The notes under the pieces: generated by a model
Database searches by the model: none
Seen by the model: only the letters and a program-made list of their open reading frames with translations
What the model was told of the DNA's origin: nothing
Position numbers and translations under genes: made by a program
Part shown: positions 34,097 to 42,078 of the stretch, piece after piece
Layout: every line of letters begins with the position of its first letter
Position numbering within the stretch: the stretch's first letter is position 1
DNA from: Nitrosopumilus sp.
GTDB lineage: Archaea; Thermoproteota; Nitrososphaeria; Nitrososphaerales; Nitrosopumilaceae
DNA: 64,000 nt
Assembly: GCF_025699255.1 (NCBI RefSeq)
Contig: NZ_JAILWA010000003.1
Location: 124,001-188,000, forward strand
Reading direction: 5' to 3'

Positions 34097-34429
34097 TTGA
34101 GATTAACAATTATCATTCTCATTGCAGTTTTATCTATTGGAAGTATTGTGATTTCTTTAGGTTTTTTAACTTCTGAAAAATATCTGGATATTCCTGAAGT
34201 TACTAGCCAATATGAAAAATTAGAGAAATACAAAAATGAATTAGAAAAAATAAATCAACATAATCAAAAAGTTCTAGAAGATTTAGAATATCAAATCAAA
34301 AATTCTGATGATGTACATCTAGATCAAATTAATGAAGAGATCAAAGTAATCAAACAAGTGATTAAAGAAAATAAAGCGGAATTAGAACAAGTAATAACAA
34401 AATTGTCTCAAATGAAACCTGATCCCTAA
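34097..34429 (+). CDS. single-pass membrane protein with long coiled coil
   Basis: The 110-aa product has one N-terminal hydrophobic helix (about 3-26) followed by an uninterrupted heptad-like helix (about 36-105) rich in Glu, Lys, Ile and Leu. Start is TTG at 34097, 43 nt after the CARDB-like gene, so it is probably the fourth member of the ABC operon. A coiled-coil membrane protein beside a MacB-type exporter is reminiscent of adaptor subunits, but it has no HlyD/MacA motifs. Confidence 0.65.
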   Translation: MRLTIIILIAVLSIGSIVISLGFLTSEKYLDIPEVTSQYEKLEKYKNELEKINQHNQKVLEDLEYQIKNSDDVHLDQINEEIKVIKQVIKENKAELEQVITKLSQMKPDP

Positions 34430-34500
34430 ACAAAACTAATTTCCATTTTTGGGAAATTTACATTATAATTATATCACATCTTAAGGAAGTAATATTGGGT

Positions 34501-34569
34501 ATGGCAAAGGGCTTATTTCTATTTCTAGCAGGTAGCATAGTAGGTTTTATTACAACACCATTATTGTAA
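34501..34569 (+). CDS. 22-aa hydrophobic membrane peptide
   Basis: ATG 34501 to TAA 34567-34569 encodes 22 residues with a Lys near the start and an otherwise continuous hydrophobic helix (GLFLFLAGSIVGF) ending TTPLL. An in-frame TTG two codons earlier is a possible alternative start. An AAGGAAG purine tract precedes it at a plausible ribosome-binding distance. It sits alone between two small membrane-protein genes. Translation is plausible but unproven; such small frames occur by chance. Confidence 0.35.
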   Translation: MAKGLFLFLAGSIVGFITTPLL

Positions 34570-34610
34570 ACATAACAATTTTCTAAATTCATATAGTTAT
34601 TGAGAATTTT

Positions 34611-34808
34611 ATGTATGTGGAAGTACATCAAAAATTAACGATTGCGGGAGTTATCTTGCTTGTTGTGACATTTTTGATTAACTATTATCATCAAGAAACT
34701 CATCCTGGTATTGGATTTAATTATGCATATGTTACAGGAGTTTTGATGTTAGTATCATTCTCAATCAGTTTTATTATGTTTACAAAAAACCAAATAACAA
34801 AATCTTAG
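34611..34808 (+). CDS. small two-helix membrane protein, unknown function
   Basis: A 65-aa protein with two hydrophobic helices (about 7-25 and 37-58) joined by a polar His-containing loop (YYHQETHPGIGFNYAY). ATG start. It has no recognised family or motif. The following 225 nt before the next gene (34809-35033) hold no gene that I can see, only promoter-like elements and one dyad. Confidence 0.55.
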   Translation: MYVEVHQKLTIAGVILLVVTFLINYYHQETHPGIGFNYAYVTGVLMLVSFSISFIMFTKNQITKS

Positions 34809-34952
34809 TTTGAATAGATGGTGTAAGGTCAATTTTGAATCAAGCCTTCAGCCTATCTATCTAAAACTAACGTATATTATTTGAATAAAAGACACTCGTA
34901 GAAATTATCAGTGAGATCTAAATACTAATTCACAATATTTTGTTTAGTCGTC

Positions 34953-34976
34953 ACCAAAATACAATACGTTTTTGGT
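34953..34976. promoter_or_regulatory. inverted repeat upstream of the UbiB gene pair
   Basis: ACCAAAA (34953-34959) and TTTTGGT (34970-34976) form a perfect 7-bp dyad with a 10-nt spacer, in the 225-nt gap before the 35034 gene. A TATA-like ATTATAAAC follows at about 35005-35012, some 22-29 nt before the ATG at 35034. The dyad therefore lies just upstream of the promoter and may be an operator. No bound regulator is known from the sequence. Confidence 0.4.
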
Positions 34977-35033
34977 CTTAGACATTCATACTTTATACCG
35001 TAAGATTATAAACAATTACCAGATCTTGCGATT

Positions 35034-35417
35034 ATGCCTGGGGATGAAATTGAAGTCCCAAAGGAATTGAGAGAATTTATGCTTGAAGGAGCTGAAGAAA
35101 CATTCCTTGGACAAAAAAATGGTGCAGAAAAACAATATCGATATGGAAATTTACACATAAGAGAATATCATGATAAATTTTTAGTCCATAATGATAGAAT
35201 TGATCCAAGAAAAGATCCAATAGGACATTTAGTTTACGATGCACCAGAAGTTTTAATTGGTTTAGCTTGTGCAGTTTTTGGAGGTTCACAAATTGCAAAA
35301 AAAATAAAAAATAAAAATACAAAAAATTCTATTCTTACATCTAGATTATTGTCTTCAATAATATCCGGCTACATAGGATATTTAGCTACTAAAAAAATTA
35401 AAACTTATTTGGAGTAA
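35034..35417 (+). CDS. conserved-looking membrane-associated protein, partner of UbiB-like kinase
   Basis: The 127-aa protein has an acidic soluble N-terminal half (1-75, including GNLHIREYHDKFLVHNDRIDP). Its C-terminal half has two short hydrophobic stretches (about 73-88 and 103-118) around a KKIKNKNTKN loop, suggesting membrane insertion. It is 3 nt upstream of the UbiB-like gene and almost certainly co-transcribed. I do not recognise the family; a role with the kinase is inferred from the arrangement only. Confidence 0.65.
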   Translation: MPGDEIEVPKELREFMLEGAEETFLGQKNGAEKQYRYGNLHIREYHDKFLVHNDRIDPRKDPIGHLVYDAPEVLIGLACAVFGGSQIAKKIKNKNTKNSILTSRLLSSIISGYIGYLATKKIKTYLE

Positions 35418-35420
35418 AGT

Positions 35421-36965
35421 ATGTCTGCGCTAAGAACGATTCAAGTGCTTGTAAAACTTTTACCATCAATTCTTGCATTACGAAAGGATAGAAAACAATG
35501 GATTAATCAAGAAAAAAATCAGATTGATTCAGAACAATTTAGAAAAAATGCTAGAAAGGTACTTGCTACTTTTATTTCACTAGGTCCTGTATACATCAAA
35601 TTAGGTCAGTGGCTTTCTTCAAGAGCAGATATTTTACCACAACCATATTTAGAAGAACTTTCTAAACTTCAAGATAGTGTTCCTTCTGCCCCTTTTGATC
35701 AAGTTAAACCAATAATTGAAAATGAAATTGGAGCAATTGGTGATAAATTTGATCAAATAGATCCAAATTCAATTTCTGGTGCATCATTAGGTCAAGTTTA
35801 TCGTGGAACTGTATCTGGACAACAAATTGTTGTAAAAGTAAAAAGACCCGGAATTGAAAAAATTGTTGCAGAGGATCTCAAAGTTCTAAAAAAAGTTCTT
35901 CCCTTTGCATTAAGATTTGTTGATCCAAATTTACGATATTCTGCAAAAGCAATGCTGTCCCAATTTATTGAAACAATTTATGAAGAAATGGACTATACTA
36001 ACGAATCAAAAAATCTGAAAACTATCAAAAAAGATATGGAAAATTCTACCAAAGTAGTTGTACCTACTGTTTATGATGAATTATCCTCAAAAAATGTACT
36101 TACTATGGAATATTTGCCTGGAATTAAGGTAACAAATGTCAAGGAATTAGATGAAAAGGGAATCGACAGAGAACAACTAGTTATTGATGTTCACAAGGTT
36201 TTCTTTACGATGCTTCTAAAGCATTCAGTTTTTCACGCAGATCCTCACCCAGGAAATATTTCAGTGACTGATGAGGGGAAACTCATTTTGTATGATTATG
36301 GAATGGTTGGTAGAATAAATAATGAAACTAGATTCAAGCTAATCAGACTGTATCTTGCTTTGGTTGAACGAAATCCTCCTCGAGTAGTAAATGCTATGCA
36401 TGATCTTTCAATGCTAACTCCTGGATACAATAGAGAAGTAATTGAAAAAGGAATTGAACTTTCTATTCGTGCAATGCATGGAAACAAACCTGATGAGATG
36501 GAAGTCCAAAGTTTGATGGAACTCGCTAACCAAACAATGAGTAAATTCCCATTTGTACTACCAAAAAATTTAGCATTGTATATGAGAATGGCATCCATTA
36601 TTGAAGGAATTTACAAAACACATAATGTTGATTTTAAATTTGTCAAAGTTCTTAGAAATATACTTCAAGAGGAAAACCTAATTCCAAGAGCGTATGTTGA
36701 AGAACTAAAGATTTCATTTGATAATTTTTCAAAATCAATAGATTCTGCACTAAAAATGGGACCTGAAATGAAAAAGCTAATGGATGAAGTTCAAGTTTAC
36801 ATGAAGAAAGGAAAACCTATGGTCTTAGTAAGTGGAAGTATATTTGCATCTGCAACTTTTATTGGATCTGTATTTTTGTATCAATCAAATGAAATACTTG
36901 GTTTTATTGGGATGATAAGTTCTGGTTTGATAATGGCAGCATCAGGATTTTTTAGAAAATACTAG
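35421..36965 (+). CDS. UbiB/ABC1/ADCK-family atypical kinase
   Basis: Membrane-associated kinase-like ATPase linked in other organisms to quinone synthesis or lipid handling. The 514-aa protein has the family-specific KxGQ motif (YIKLGQWLSSRADILP) and a Gly/Ala-rich loop SGASLGQVYRG. The catalytic Lys is in VVKVKRPG, EMDYTNE follows, and the active-site motifs are HADPHPGN and DYGMVG. Two helices at the C-terminus (about 468-512) anchor it. Thaumarchaea use menaquinone-like quinones, but no quinone genes are adjacent. Confidence 0.9.
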   Translation: MSALRTIQVLVKLLPSILALRKDRKQWINQEKNQIDSEQFRKNARKVLATFISLGPVYIKLGQWLSSRADILPQPYLEELSKLQDSVPSAPFDQVKPIIENEIGAIGDKFDQIDPNSISGASLGQVYRGTVSGQQIVVKVKRPGIEKIVAEDLKVLKKVLPFALRFVDPNLRYSAKAMLSQFIETIYEEMDYTNESKNLKTIKKDMENSTKVVVPTVYDELSSKNVLTMEYLPGIKVTNVKELDEKGIDREQLVIDVHKVFFTMLLKHSVFHADPHPGNISVTDEGKLILYDYGMVGRINNETRFKLIRLYLALVERNPPRVVNAMHDLSMLTPGYNREVIEKGIELSIRAMHGNKPDEMEVQSLMELANQTMSKFPFVLPKNLALYMRMASIIEGIYKTHNVDFKFVKVLRNILQEENLIPRAYVEELKISFDNFSKSIDSALKMGPEMKKLMDEVQVYMKKGKPMVLVSGSIFASATFIGSVFLYQSNEILGFIGMISSGLIMAASGFFRKY

Positions 36966-36966
36966 A

Positions 36967-37347
36967 TTATTCAATTGAGATATCTTTACCCTTTTTTATT
37001 ATAGGGATTATTAATGTAAGAATTCCATTTTCATATTTTGCAGATTCAATTTTCTCTTCACCTTCTTTAATTTCAATTGGTAATCTGATTTTTTTATCAA
37101 TTATGTTGGGCCTTTGATTTGAAATAAGTGTATTAGATTCTTTATCATCAATTGTTTTTCTAGCATTAATAGAAAGGATATCTCCACATAGCGTTAATTC
37201 GATTTCTTTTTTTGTAAATCCTGGAATATCAATTACAATTTTTAGATTATTGTCATTAAGATACATGTCAATTGGTGGCAAAACAAATTCATAAAATTCT
37301 CTTGATTTGTTTCCAATTTCTTTGATAACTTCTTTGACTAGTCCCAT
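36967..37347 (-). CDS. small heat-shock protein, Hsp20/alpha-crystallin family
   Basis: ATP-independent holdase chaperone. The 126-aa product has an alpha-crystallin domain (about 30-126) with NNLKIVIDIPGFTKKEIELTLCGDILSINA, RLPIEI and the near-C-terminal YENGILTLIIP strand. The C-terminal I-x-I motif appears as ISIE. Its N-terminal arm is short. Convergent with the UbiB gene (gap of 1 nt) and divergent from tmk. Confidence 0.88.
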   Translation of the reverse strand: MGLVKEVIKEIGNKSREFYEFVLPPIDMYLNDNNLKIVIDIPGFTKKEIELTLCGDILSINARKTIDDKESNTLISNQRPNIIDKKIRLPIEIKEGEEKIESAKYENGILTLIIPIIKKGKDISIE

Positions 37348-37424
37348 TTTGTGTTATATGCTCAATTTTTGGTTATAAACCTTGATAGATTTTTAATCAA
37401 TAAATTTCTCTGATTTGATAACTA

Positions 37425-38006
37425 ATGATTATTGTAATTGAAGGTGGAGATCAAGCAGGCAAACTTACACAATCAACATTATTAGAAAAAGCCCTGAAAA
37501 AACGTAAAATCAAGACTAAATTATTTCATTTTCCGGACTATGGCACACCTATTGGTAAAGAAATTAGAAAATATTTGGATGGAAAAAGAAAGTTTCCTCC
37601 ACAGGTAATTCATTGTCTTTTGGCTGCTAATAGATGGGAAAAACTTAATGAGATCTTGGCAGCAGAAGAAAAAAACTCTGTTTTGATTATGAATAGATAT
37701 TATCATTCCAATTTAGTATATGGATTGGCAAATGGTTTGAAACAGAAATGGTTAGAAAGTCTTGATGAAGGTTTACCTAAAGCAGATCTTGTAATATTAC
37801 TTGATGTTACACAAAAAGAATCATTTCGTAGACAAAAAACCCATAGAGACAAATTTGAAAAGAATGAAGAATTTTTAAGAAAAATTTCTAAACTTTATCG
37901 TACTACAGCAAAGAAAAAACATTGGAAAATAATTGATGCGTCAAAACCAAAAGATGAAGTTCATGAAGAAATTTTAAAGACATTTTCTAAAAAACTTGGA
38001 TTATGA
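37425..38006 (+). CDS. tmk: thymidylate kinase
   Basis: It phosphorylates dTMP to dTDP. The 193-aa protein has the P-loop EGGDQAGKLTQ (6-16), HFPDYGTPIGKEIRKYL, LLAANRWEK and RRQKTHRDKFE. Two deviations: the P-loop has Leu14 where Ser/Thr is usual after Lys13 (T15 remains), and the DR(Y/F/H) motif reads N90-R91-Y92, with Asn in place of Asp. Both are seen directly; whether activity is altered is unknown. Its stop overlaps the next start by 4 nt (ATGA) in a three-gene run with an HD hydrolase and pyrH. Confidence 0.87.
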   Translation: MIIVIEGGDQAGKLTQSTLLEKALKKRKIKTKLFHFPDYGTPIGKEIRKYLDGKRKFPPQVIHCLLAANRWEKLNEILAAEEKNSVLIMNRYYHSNLVYGLANGLKQKWLESLDEGLPKADLVILLDVTQKESFRRQKTHRDKFEKNEEFLRKISKLYRTTAKKKHWKIIDASKPKDEVHEEILKTFSKKLGL

Positions 38007-39238
38007 AAAAAAATTATTTGGATATTATAGATCCTATTCATGACTTTATTCGTGTATATGATTACGAGCTTCCAATTATTGATAGTCCTATCTTTCAAAG
38101 ATTAAGACGAATTAAACAACTATCTGGTGCACATTTAACCTATCCTGCAGCTCAACATAGTCGATTTGAGCATTCTTTAGGAGTAATGCACATTGCTAGT
38201 CAAGCTGGTTTTGCATTAAATGAAAAAGGATTGCTAAATTCTGATGATGTTCAAATATTACGTATTGCTGGCTTGTTACATGATATTGGTCATGGACCTT
38301 TTTCTCACTTATTTGAAGAAATAATTCAAGAGAAAAAAATCTCACATGAAGATTATGGAAAAAAAATTATTCTAAACTCAGAAATCGGTGATATATTGTC
38401 AAAAACTGGTTTTGATAAAAAACTAATAACAAAAATTGCTTTTGGAGAATCAAGGTTTCAATATCTTAATGAAATTGTTTCAGGAGCTTTAAGTGCTGAT
38501 ATGATGGATTACTTACTTCGAGATGGTTACTTTACAGGAGCTGAGCATGCTAAAGTTGATCATAAACGAATTACACAATCATTGGATATTCATAAAAATA
38601 AACTTGCTTTAGAGCGTTCAGCATTATACTCTTTTGAATCCATGATGCACTCTCGATATCAAATGTTTAAAGCTGTATATTTTCATAAAACTGTACGAGC
38701 TGCAGAAGTAATGTTGATTGAAGCTTTACGTTTATCTGATGATGAATTTGGTTTTACATCTTTTAATCTAAATGAATTTGTTAAATTAACTGACGAATAC
38801 GTTTTATCATCATTAATCTCTTCAAAATCTACTAAACTAAAACAAGCAAGACAATTTGCAGAAGACTATCAGAATAGGAAATTAATAAAATGTGTTTTTG
38901 AGAGAATTCTTACAAGTCAAAATAATTTGAAAAAAACTAGAACTAATGAACTTAGAATTGAATTGTCCAAAAAATCTAAAGTTGATGAGAATGAAATATT
39001 TGTTGATAGTTCTGTAACTCCTTCAATCCCACTTGCACCATCTAAAAATGAGTCAAAATCCATTGTTTTGATTTCTAATGAGAATGGAAAATCATCTGCC
39101 AAAGAAATGCCTATTTCTCAAATACCTGTGGTTTCAGCAATTTCTGGGTTTATGAACATACTTAGAATCTATACACACCAAAAGAACAGAAAAAAAGTTG
39201 AAATTGCCGCAAAATCAATCCTTGGTGACTTAAAATGA
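38003..39238 (+). CDS. HD-domain phosphohydrolase (COG1078-like, possible dNTPase)
   Basis: Metal-dependent phosphohydrolase, 411 aa. The HD ligands are in [12 protein letters not shown] (H57) and [12 protein letters not shown] (H93-D94), and the later Asp in [16 protein letters not shown]. This matches the SAMHD1-like COG1078 group, whose members often act on deoxynucleotides. Its placement between thymidylate kinase and UMP kinase, with ATGA-type overlaps on both sides, supports a role in nucleotide pools (inference). The C-terminal 120 residues are less conserved and charged. Confidence 0.85.
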   Translation: MKKNYLDIIDPIHDFIRVYDYELPIIDSPIFQRLRRIKQLSGAHLTYPAAQHSRFEHSLGVMHIASQAGFALNEKGLLNSDDVQILRIAGLLHDIGHGPFSHLFEEIIQEKKISHEDYGKKIILNSEIGDILSKTGFDKKLITKIAFGESRFQYLNEIVSGALSADMMDYLLRDGYFTGAEHAKVDHKRITQSLDIHKNKLALERSALYSFESMMHSRYQMFKAVYFHKTVRAAEVMLIEALRLSDDEFGFTSFNLNEFVKLTDEYVLSSLISSKSTKLKQARQFAEDYQNRKLIKCVFERILTSQNNLKKTRTNELRIELSKKSKVDENEIFVDSSVTPSIPLAPSKNESKSIVLISNENGKSSAKEMPISQIPVVSAISGFMNILRIYTHQKNRKKVEIAAKSILGDLK

Positions 39239-39918
39239 AAAAACGAATTGTAATCAAATTATCTGGAAGAGTATTTGGTATGGATAATGTCAAAGTTCTA
39301 AAGGATTATGCTGCATTTCTAGTAAAAATCAGTAAAGTATGTCAACCCATAGTTATTGCTGGAGGTGGAAATATTGCTAGACATTATATTTCTCATGCAA
39401 GAACCTCAGGAGCTGATGAATCTACATTAGATGAATTAGGAATTGAAATTTCAAGACTTAATGCAAAGTTGCTAATCTATGCTCTAAAAAACAAAGCATA
39501 TTCACACCCTCCAACTTCATTACAAGAAGTTAGACATGCAGTTGATGATGGATTAATTGTAGTTGCAGGTGGTCTTCACCCTGGTCAAAGTACTAATGGT
39601 ACTGCTGCATTGATTGCTGAAAAAGTAAAAGCTGAACAATTTCTTAATGCTACAGATGTTGATGGTGTTTACGATATGGATCCTAACAAATTCAAAAAAG
39701 CAAAAAAATTTAAACGAATTGAAATGAAAAATTTGAAAAATATGTTGGTTCATGAAGATTCTGTTGCAGGTGGTTATGATTTGATGGATATTGTTGCTCT
39801 AAAAATAATTGAGCGCTCAAAAATTAAAACAAGAATTCTAAAAGCAGATCCAAAAATTATTGAAAAAGCAATCAAAGGTGGCGATGTAGGCACTGAAATT
39901 ATTCTTCCTTCAAAATAA
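39235..39918 (+). CDS. pyrH: UMP kinase (archaeal PyrH)
   Basis: It phosphorylates UMP to UDP. The 227-aa amino-acid-kinase-fold protein begins [11 protein letters not shown] and has [21 protein letters not shown], the archaeal UMP-kinase form of the substrate loop. [19 protein letters not shown] and [15 protein letters not shown] complete it. It overlaps the HD gene by 4 nt (ATGA). Together with tmk and the downstream pyrI/pyrB pair at 56 kb it is part of pyrimidine metabolism. Confidence 0.94.
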   Translation: MKKRIVIKLSGRVFGMDNVKVLKDYAAFLVKISKVCQPIVIAGGGNIARHYISHARTSGADESTLDELGIEISRLNAKLLIYALKNKAYSHPPTSLQEVRHAVDDGLIVVAGGLHPGQSTNGTAALIAEKVKAEQFLNATDVDGVYDMDPNKFKKAKKFKRIEMKNLKNMLVHEDSVAGGYDLMDIVALKIIERSKIKTRILKADPKIIEKAIKGGDVGTEIILPSK

Positions 39919-40293
39919 TTACACAGAATCTTCGTTTTGGATTGTAGGTTTTGTTTCAGACCATATCTGAATCTCTTTTTTAGGATATTCTGAAATTCCT
40001 GTATCTCTTAGTTTTTTGTAAATTAATAATGCTTCGTCTTTTTCCACAGCCTTAGATTGTGCTTTTGTGAAACCATCTTTATCTACAATTACTGCAACAT
40101 GTCCATCTGGAGATTCGATTACTGCAGTAAATTCTTCTTCTCCGACAGGATGAAATTTTCCATCAATTTTCTTTGTAGTTAATGTTAGCATTCCAAATCC
40201 TGCCACTTCAAACATTTTCATTTGTGATTTACTAGCTCTTTGCTTTCCTTGTTGTACTGCTTGAAAATACTGCATAATTTTTTCTTCCTGCAA
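39919..40293 (-). CDS. hypothetical soluble protein
   Basis: A 124-aa protein with a helical N-terminus (MQEEKIMQYFQAVQQGKQ) and a beta-rich centre (FEVAGFGMLTLTTKKIDGKFHPVGEEEFTAVIESPDGHVAVIVDKDG). A helical stretch and a polar tail end it. No membrane span, Cys or known motif. It abuts the pyrH stop convergently. I do not recognise the family; its coherent composition and the length of the frame support it as a gene. Confidence 0.7.
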   Translation of the reverse strand: MQEEKIMQYFQAVQQGKQRASKSQMKMFEVAGFGMLTLTTKKIDGKFHPVGEEEFTAVIESPDGHVAVIVDKDGFTKAQSKAVEKDEALLIYKKLRDTGISEYPKKEIQIWSETKPTIQNEDSV

Positions 40294-40344
40294 TGGTATA
40301 ATAACTATCTCAACATTTAAGATATCAAGAGGAAATGCAAAAAT

Positions 40345-40896
40345 ATGAATCCTAAAATTTTTGTTGGCGCTGCTGTTGCAGCACTTGCCGTAATTTTAGG
40401 TGGAATTCTTTTAATAGGACCTACAATGATTGTTCCTACTTCAGAAAATGCCAATAATCAAAACATACCACAAGCAAAACCTTTGCAAATTGAATTAGAA
40501 GATATTTCAATTGCAAAAATATCAGAACGTTCAGTAACTATCGATGTGGCATTCAAACTATCAAATCCAAATCCACGTGCAATGATTGTACAAACTATGG
40601 ATTATCAATTATTTGAAACAAACTATTCTGAGACTGAACAAATTACAGGCGGTCAGATTGGTAGTAGGCCTGAGGGAATGGTTGAATTTGGCTCAAATTA
40701 CTACACTCTTCTTGGTGAAAACTCAATAATTCTTAGAGATTCTCAGACACTAAAAAACACTGGAACAACTGCCGATTTGTGGCAAGCATTTGAAGAAGAT
40801 ACTGCATCTTGGAGAGTGTCTGGTGATGTATTTTTCAATCTTAGCTCAATGACTAGTGGTCAAGAAAATGAACTTCATTTTGAATTCACAAAATAA
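40345..40896 (+). CDS. membrane-anchored LEA14/WHy-like protein
   Basis: The 183-aa protein has an N-terminal anchor helix (about 6-28) and a Pro/Asn linker. Its outer beta domain has QIELEDISIAKISERSVTIDVAFKLSNPNPRAMIVQTMDYQLF. The NPNPRAM turn followed by a YQLF strand is the LEA14/WHy pattern. It is the third such protein in the window, here in its own plus-strand unit before a strongly promoted microprotein. Function unknown. Confidence 0.7.
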   Translation: MNPKIFVGAAVAALAVILGGILLIGPTMIVPTSENANNQNIPQAKPLQIELEDISIAKISERSVTIDVAFKLSNPNPRAMIVQTMDYQLFETNYSETEQITGGQIGSRPEGMVEFGSNYYTLLGENSIILRDSQTLKNTGTTADLWQAFEEDTASWRVSGDVFFNLSSMTSGQENELHFEFTK

Positions 40897-40963
40897 AGAT
40901 CTAATGTATCATAAAATCTTAGAATTATGATAATATGTTTTTAGAGAAAAAATATTGGCAAAG

Positions 40964-40972
40964 TTATAAAAG
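40964..40972 (+). promoter_or_regulatory. TATA box for the 36-aa membrane peptide
   Basis: TTATAAAAG, a near-consensus archaeal TATA box, lies 24-32 nt before ATG 40996, preceded by purines that could serve as a BRE. The spacing predicts a transcript starting within a few nucleotides of the ATG (leaderless). Confidence 0.65.
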
Positions 40973-40995
40973 CCCGTTTCATTGTTTTTTATCAA

Positions 40996-41106
40996 ATGGC
41001 AGAAGCAGGTATGGCCGCATTTGGCGCAGCAGCAGGAGTCGCAATTGCACTCGCAGTAGTGTGTTTCGCTCTTCGTGGTAAAGGACATCCAGAACCACTA
41101 GATTAA
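40996..41106 (+). CDS. 36-aa single-span membrane microprotein, apparently well expressed
   Basis: ATG 40996 to TAA 41104-41106 encodes 36 residues. A small-residue-rich helix (MAAFGAAAGVAIALAVVCFAL) spans the membrane, followed by the polar tail RGKGHPEPLD. Its codon choice (GGC, GCC, GTC, CTC) is much more C-ending than most neighbours and resembles the amt gene, a sign of high expression. A near-consensus TATA box precedes it. It resembles small accessory subunits of membrane complexes, but the partner is unknown. Confidence 0.65.
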   Translation: MAEAGMAAFGAAAGVAIALAVVCFALRGKGHPEPLD

Positions 41107-41147
41107 CCAAAGGAATTTTTCCTTTACAATATTTTTATAATTTTTCA

Positions 41148-41798
41148 CTAATCTTTCTTTTTGCCAAATCCTAGCATTTCTGCCAGGTCTAATTGTTTTG
41201 TATTCTTCTTTTTCATAAAACATCTTTCAAAATATTGGCATTCAGTACATTCAGTTGATGGTTCTAAAATTGGTGTTTTTTGTTCTTTGAGAAGATCATT
41301 TAACACTCTAACTCGTCTGATTACTTCTTCAAACATTTTCTTACTACGTGAGATAGAAAATGTTGTTTCTTTCCTATCTCCAGAAATATAGACAATTATT
41401 CCATCTGGTTTATCATAAATCCACATACACGCATTAAGATAAAGAATATCACTAGCATGAGGATTTTCTAATTCATTTGTTGCTCCTCTAAATAAGAAAA
41501 TAGAATCATCAATTAGCATGTCAACTTGACCCTTCAATTTGATATTATCAACATCAAATTCTTTTGGATCACTTCCATATTGTAATTTTCTTAGTAATCC
41601 TGAAAGAAGCTCATTGAATCCTCTTCTCTGAACTTCTTGAGGATCAATCCTGTCATAATATGAGCGCCTAAGACACTGTACAACCTCATGTAGATGTATG
41701 GTTTGAATATCTGCAGAATCAATGTCGATTTTTAACTCTTTTCCAATAGAATCTAGTGCATTTTCAACAATACTTCTAAAATCCCTATCTCCCATCAT
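41148..41798 (-). CDS. Cas4-like Fe-S PD-(D/E)XK-fold protein with a degenerate active site
   Basis: The 216-aa protein has the Cas4/RecB-like frame. One Cys follows the first helices (C42 in VVQCLRRSYYDR) and a C-terminal trio C184-x2-C187-x5-C193 matches the 4Fe-4S spacing of Cas4. The active-site Asp is present in KGQVDMLID (D93). The following ExK motif is absent, with FRGATNE at the expected place. No cas genes or CRISPR repeats are near, so I read it as a solitary Fe-S nuclease relative, perhaps only DNA-binding. TTG or ATG upstream starts are not resolved. Confidence 0.7.
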   Translation of the reverse strand: MMGDRDFRSIVENALDSIGKELKIDIDSADIQTIHLHEVVQCLRRSYYDRIDPQEVQRRGFNELLSGLLRKLQYGSDPKEFDVDNIKLKGQVDMLIDDSIFLFRGATNELENPHASDILYLNACMWIYDKPDGIIVYISGDRKETTFSISRSKKMFEEVIRRVRVLNDLLKEQKTPILEPSTECTECQYFERCFMKKKNTKQLDLAEMLGFGKKKD

Positions 41799-41831
41799 AA
41801 TACATCATTCTCTCAATTTGACTTCTTATAC

Positions 41832-42068
41832 TTAGCTGACAAGTTTGGTGATTGTTTTTGAAATTCTTCCTGAAAAGGCTAGAATTACAAAATGAAGGCC
41901 AAAACCAATGATTGCCCCAACGATTAGTTGACCTGTAAGAAAATAGATCCCTAAGAATACTGCTAAAGGAGGTAGGGCAAAAATCATGGCTAAAAATGAA
42001 CTAACCCAGATTAATTTGATTAAAACTTCTGTAGAAATTTCAGTTTTTTTCTTTGGAAAATTGAACAT
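41832..42068 (-). CDS. small two-helix membrane protein beside ATPase subunit C
   Basis: A 78-aa protein with a basic N-terminus and two hydrophobic helices (about 17-42 and 47-68), ending in a polar ISKTITKLVS. ATG start at 42068, only 10 nt downstream of the subunit C gene on the same strand, so co-transcribed. It could be an assembly factor like bacterial AtpI/UncI, which are also small two-helix proteins, but this is only an analogy. Confidence 0.65.
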   Translation of the reverse strand: MFNFPKKKTEISTEVLIKLIWVSSFLAMIFALPPLAVFLGIYFLTGQLIVGAIIGFGLHFVILAFSGRISKTITKLVS

Positions 42069-42078
42069 TTCAAAAATC

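Noticed and set aside
41148-41798. CRISPR-associated locus suggested by a Cas4-like protein
   Set aside because: No repeat-spacer array, cas1/cas2 or effector gene is visible anywhere in the window, and the active-site ExK is missing.
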